Shown here piece after piece: positions 62,401 through 64,000 of a stretch of 64,000 bases of DNA. Every line of letters starts with the position of its first letter. Within the stretch, counting starts at the first letter, position 1. Made by a program: the position numbers and the translations under genes. The DNA is taken from the NCBI RefSeq assembly GCF_017591435.1, contig NC_059278.1, positions 4,507,144 through 4,571,143 on the forward strand, in the 5' to 3' direction. Below the pieces are notes generated by a model. That model had not been told where the DNA came from and did not search any database. It saw only the letters and a list, made by a program, of their open reading frames with translations. The stretch is from Portunus trituberculatus (lineage: Eukaryota > Arthropoda > Malacostraca > Decapoda > Portunidae).

Positions 62401-64000
62401 GATTTCCTTTGTAATGAGCTCTTCCTTAACGATGTCACTCTTTGCACTGATATCACTCTTTCCACTAACTGAGATGTCACTTACTGGTGAGATTGGTGCT
62501 TCTTCTGTTGGTTTCTTAGTGACATCAACTGTAATTTCCTTTGTAATTACTTCTTCCTTAACGATGTCACTCTTTGCACTGACGGAGATGTCACTCTTTG
62601 GTGAGATTGGTGCTTCTTCTGTTGGTTTCTTAGTGACATCAACTGTAATTTCCTTTGTAATTACTTCTTCCTTAGCGATGTCACTCTTTGCACTAATATC
62701 ACTCTTTGCACTGACGGAGATGTCACTCTTTGGTGAGATTGGTGCTTCTTCTGTTGGTTTTTTCGTTACATCAATGGTGATTTCTTTAGTGATAAGTTCT
62801 TCCTTAGCGATGTCACTCTTTGCACTGACATCACTCTTTGCACTGACGGAGATGTCACTCTTTGGTGAGATTGGTGCTTCTTCTGTTGGTTTTTTCGTTA
62901 CATCAATGGTGATTTCTTTAGTGATAAGTTCTTCCTTTACGATGTCACTCTTTGCACTGACGTCACTCTTAGCACTAACTGAGATGTCACTTACTGGTGA
63001 GATTGGTGCTTCTTCTGTTTCTTTCTTAGTGACATCAACTGTAATCTCCTTTGTAATTACTTCTTTCTTGACAATGTCACTCTTTGCACTGACATCACTC
63101 TTTGCACTGACGGAGATGTCACTCTTTGGTGAGATTGGTGCTTCTTCTGTTGGTTTCTTACTTACATCAACTGTAATTTCTTTTGTAATTACTTCTTCCT
63201 TAACGATGTCGCTCTTTGCACTGACATCACTCTTAGCACTAACAGAGATGTCACTCTTTGGTGAGATTGGTGCTTCTTCTGTTGGTTTCTTAGTCACATC
63301 AATCGAGATTTCTTTTGTGATTAGTTCTTCCTTAATGATGTCACTCTTTGCACTGACATCACTCTTTGCACTAACGGAGATATCACTCTTTGGTGAGATT
63401 GGTGCTTCTTCTGTTGGTTTCTTAGTCACATCAACTGTGATTTCCTTAGTGATTAGTTCTTCCTTAACGATGTCACTCTTTGCACTGACATCACTCTTTG
63501 CACTAACGGAGATATCACTCTTTGGTGAGATTGGTGCTTCTTCTGTTGGTTTCTTAGTCACATCAACTGTAATTTCCTTTTTAATTACTTCTTCCTTAAC
63601 GATGTCACTCTTTGCACTGACATCACTCTTAGCACTAACGGAGATGTCACTCTTTGGTGATATTGGTGCTTCTTCTGTTGGTTTCTTAGTGACATCAACT
63701 GTAATTTTCTTTGTAATTACTTCTTCCTTAGTGATGTCACTCTTAGTACTGATGTCACTCTTAGCACTAACGGAGATGTCACTTACAGGTGAGATTGGTG
63801 CTTCTTCTGTTGGTTTCTTAGTGACATCAACTGTAACTTCCTTTGTGATTACTGCTTCCTTACCGATGTCACTCCTTGCACTGACATCACTCTTTGCGCT
63901 AACGGAGATGTCACTCTTTGGAGAGACTGGTTCTTCTTCTGTTGGTTTCTTAATGACATCAACTGTAATTTCCTTTGTAATCAGTTCTTCCTTAACGATG
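44084..64000 (-). CDS. futsch: futsch/MAP1-like giant microtubule-associated protein, 3' part (5' end outside window)
   Basis: Seen: reading frames on the minus strand are open from the window edge at 64000 to 44591, apart from two one-base frame breaks, then splice to 44253-44084 and stop with TAA. The C-terminus carries the MAP1-family light-chain domain: VYLDLAYVPH, FFRRVRARYYVFSG, ALLEAKMEWEDKE, then in the last exon VTIIPTYDTDALGYWV and SRCTINLQDHETSC, ending AYRLEF. Known: Drosophila Futsch, the MAP1B homologue, binds microtubules in axons and at neuromuscular synapses and consists largely of tandem repeats. Inferred: same role here, a neuronal cytoskeletal protein whose N-terminal MAP1 domain lies upstream of 64000. 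More than 6,500 residues are in view, already longer than fly Futsch (about 5,500). The repeat sequence is unlike the fly one as far as I can recall; orthology rests on the C-terminal domain. No promoter or start codon is in the window. Confidence 0.9.
44254..44590 (-). other. Last intron of the futsch-like gene (phase 1), with (AT)n tract
   Basis: A 337-bp GT-AG intron between the giant exon and the terminal exon. The donor is GTAAGT and the acceptor TTTACAG. Roughly 90 bp of the intron (44391-44480) is an uninterrupted AT dinucleotide tract that could vary in length between individuals. Confidence 0.88.
44391..44480. repeat. (AT)n microsatellite in the futsch-like last intron
   Basis: Perfect AT tract of about 90 bp. 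Confidence 0.97.
44591..44800 (-). other. MAP1 light-chain C-terminal domain, first part
   Basis: Encodes PVYLDLAYVPH, NADFFRRVRARYYVFSG and EVLDALLEAKMEWEDKEM, highly conserved in MAP1A/MAP1B/Futsch. The domain continues without interruption in the terminal exon. In vertebrates the corresponding light chain is released by cleavage and contacts heavy chain and actin; whether this protein is cleaved cannot be judged here. Confidence 0.88.
45540..45543 (-). other. Frame break in a G4/C4 run upstream of the MAP1 light-chain domain
   Basis: The upstream frame reads S-E-D-I-L-R-R-I-S-G-S-S-S-P and then runs to a stop at 45335. The frame with the MAP1 C-terminus is open from just after a TAG near 45561 and reads P-H-T-T-R-K-Y-S-G-H-G-P-P-G-T-P-K-S. 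The two overlap and join cleanly if one C is missing from the minus-strand CCCC. No splice pair explains the shift. Confidence 0.75.
46200..49250 (-). repeat. Second coding repeat array: I-V-D-G-x-P-V-E-T-V-E units, about 24 copies
   Basis: Units of roughly 35-45 residues: T-[VI]-T-R-x-[IV]-I-[RK]-[RK]-T-[IM]-V-D-G-[KVE]-[PE]-V-E-T-V-E-T followed by an acidic G-E-P-E-E tail and a variable S/T linker. Each unit alternates a basic R/K-rich half with an acidic half. Spacing is irregular and copies are more diverged than in the KSD array, so this array looks older or under stronger constraint. Confidence 0.85.
49380..49745 (-). other. K/E/P-rich charged segment of the futsch-like protein
   Basis: About 120 residues dominated by alternating lysine and glutamate with prolines and alanines, built from degenerate E-E-K-P-A-E-V-K-K-A type units. 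Known: MAP1 proteins bind microtubules through repeated basic K-K-E-type motifs. Inferred: this is a candidate microtubule-contact segment; sequence alone cannot prove it. Confidence 0.6.
51640..51960 (-). repeat. Short M-T-S-M-Y motif block in the futsch-like protein
   Basis: Five or six closely spaced motifs of the form M-[ATS]-[ST]-S-[MIV]-[YH], including DVMATSVYEE, DVMTTSMHQD, AMTTSIYEP, DIMTSSMYGDD and DIMSTSMYGS, with acidic residues around them. They are embedded in a non-repetitive S/P-rich linker. I do not recognise the motif; a linear binding motif or phosphotyrosine/serine site is possible. Confidence 0.7.
52850..53950 (-). repeat. Degenerate C-terminal flank of the KSD repeat array
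   Basis: Downstream of the regular array the S-P-K-S-D-I-S-V-S pattern continues with irregular spacing and much more divergence: different linkers, D-I-S-R-K-P-V-E, V-P-K-K-P-S-E-D-V-L and others. This is what older copies at an array edge look like when they are no longer homogenised by recombination. Confidence 0.8.
53950..64000 (-). repeat. Tandem 132-bp (44-residue) coding repeat array, about 75 copies
   Basis: Each unit contains three K-S-D triplets, a K-E-E-V-I-T-K-E-I core, T-V-D-V-T-K-K, and P-T-E-E-A-P-I-S-P-K. The DNA period is 132 bp, easily followed by the recurring ggtgagattggtgcttcttc on the plus strand. Variant units drop the six-residue S-D-V-S-A-K (18 bp) or insert a few residues such as D-I-K. 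Most variation is conservative: S-P-K/S-P-V/S-P-T, S-V-S-A/S-I-S-A/S-V-S-G, and E-E-V/E-E-L. The S-P pairs are possible proline-directed phosphorylation sites. The copy number is an estimate from length divided by period. Confidence 0.9.
58025..58029 (-). other. Frame break in a T5 run inside the KSD array
   Basis: The same motif elsewhere in the array (for example near 62113) has six Ts before cgtgacatc; here there are five. The upstream frame becomes T-K-N-Q-Q-K-K-H-Q-S and stops at 57994, while the true repeat continues in the frame one base off. A missing base in a homopolymer is the simplest explanation. Confidence 0.85.

Larger units (their letters stand above)
44591..64000 (-). other. 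futsch: Giant penultimate exon of the futsch-like gene, at least 19.4 kb
   Basis: The exon ends at an ATGG|GTAAGT donor (GT at 44590-44589, phase 1). I followed the frame codon by codon from 63561 to 64000 and found no stop, so the exon runs off the window. There is no recognisable intron and, unlike all the neighbouring DNA, no long dinucleotide microsatellite. Order from N to C: 44-residue array, degenerate repeats, S/P-rich linker, M-T-S-M-Y block, K/E/P-rich stretch, I-V-D-G array, S/T-rich segment, MAP1 light-chain domain. An opposite-strand frame is also open over 52881-58034, which is a by-product of the repeat's codon make-up. Confidence 0.88.

Overview
The window is animal nuclear DNA. 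The giant gene, the dense dinucleotide microsatellites (about 50 tracts of GA/TC, CA/TG, TA and TAG), two tRNA-derived SINE families and a decayed LINE suggest an arthropod, most likely a decapod crustacean. The arthropod call rests on the gene; the decapod call is an inference from genome texture.

Positions 44084-64000, minus strand, hold the 3' part of one gene: a futsch/MAP1-type giant microtubule-associated protein. It has a short terminal exon (44084-44253), a 337-bp GT-AG intron (44254-44590) filled partly by an (AT)n tract, and one enormous exon (44591-64000) still open at the window edge. At least 6,500 residues are encoded here. From N to C they run: about 75 tandem copies of a 44-residue KSD-rich repeat (about 53.95-64 kb), degenerate SP/KSD-rich sequence, a small block of M-T-S-M-Y motifs, a K/E/P-rich charged stretch, about two dozen copies of an I-V-D-G repeat (about 46.2-49.25 kb), and the conserved MAP1 light-chain C-terminal domain. 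The N-terminal MAP1 region would lie beyond 64000. Two one-base frame breaks in homopolymers (58025-58029 and 45540-45543) look like consensus errors, but could be real alleles.

Positions 1-44083 have no recognised protein-coding gene of the host. They hold microsatellites, three copies of a SINE with a tRNA-Val(CAC)-like head bracketed by (CA)n, four copies of a SINE with a tRNA-Ser-like head, two copies of a TTAA-flanked MITE, two neighbouring copies of a second MITE (ends AGGCCCGTATT), a 5'-truncated frame-broken LINE lying inside a (TC)n tract, two minisatellites, and a few weak exon candidates (27173-27304 minus, 31018-31112 plus, 42325 plus). These weak exons could belong to genes whose other exons are not visible here.

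The main points of interest are the size and two-array structure of the MAP1 protein, the association of SINE and LINE copies with matching microsatellites, and paired base changes that keep SINE stems folded.
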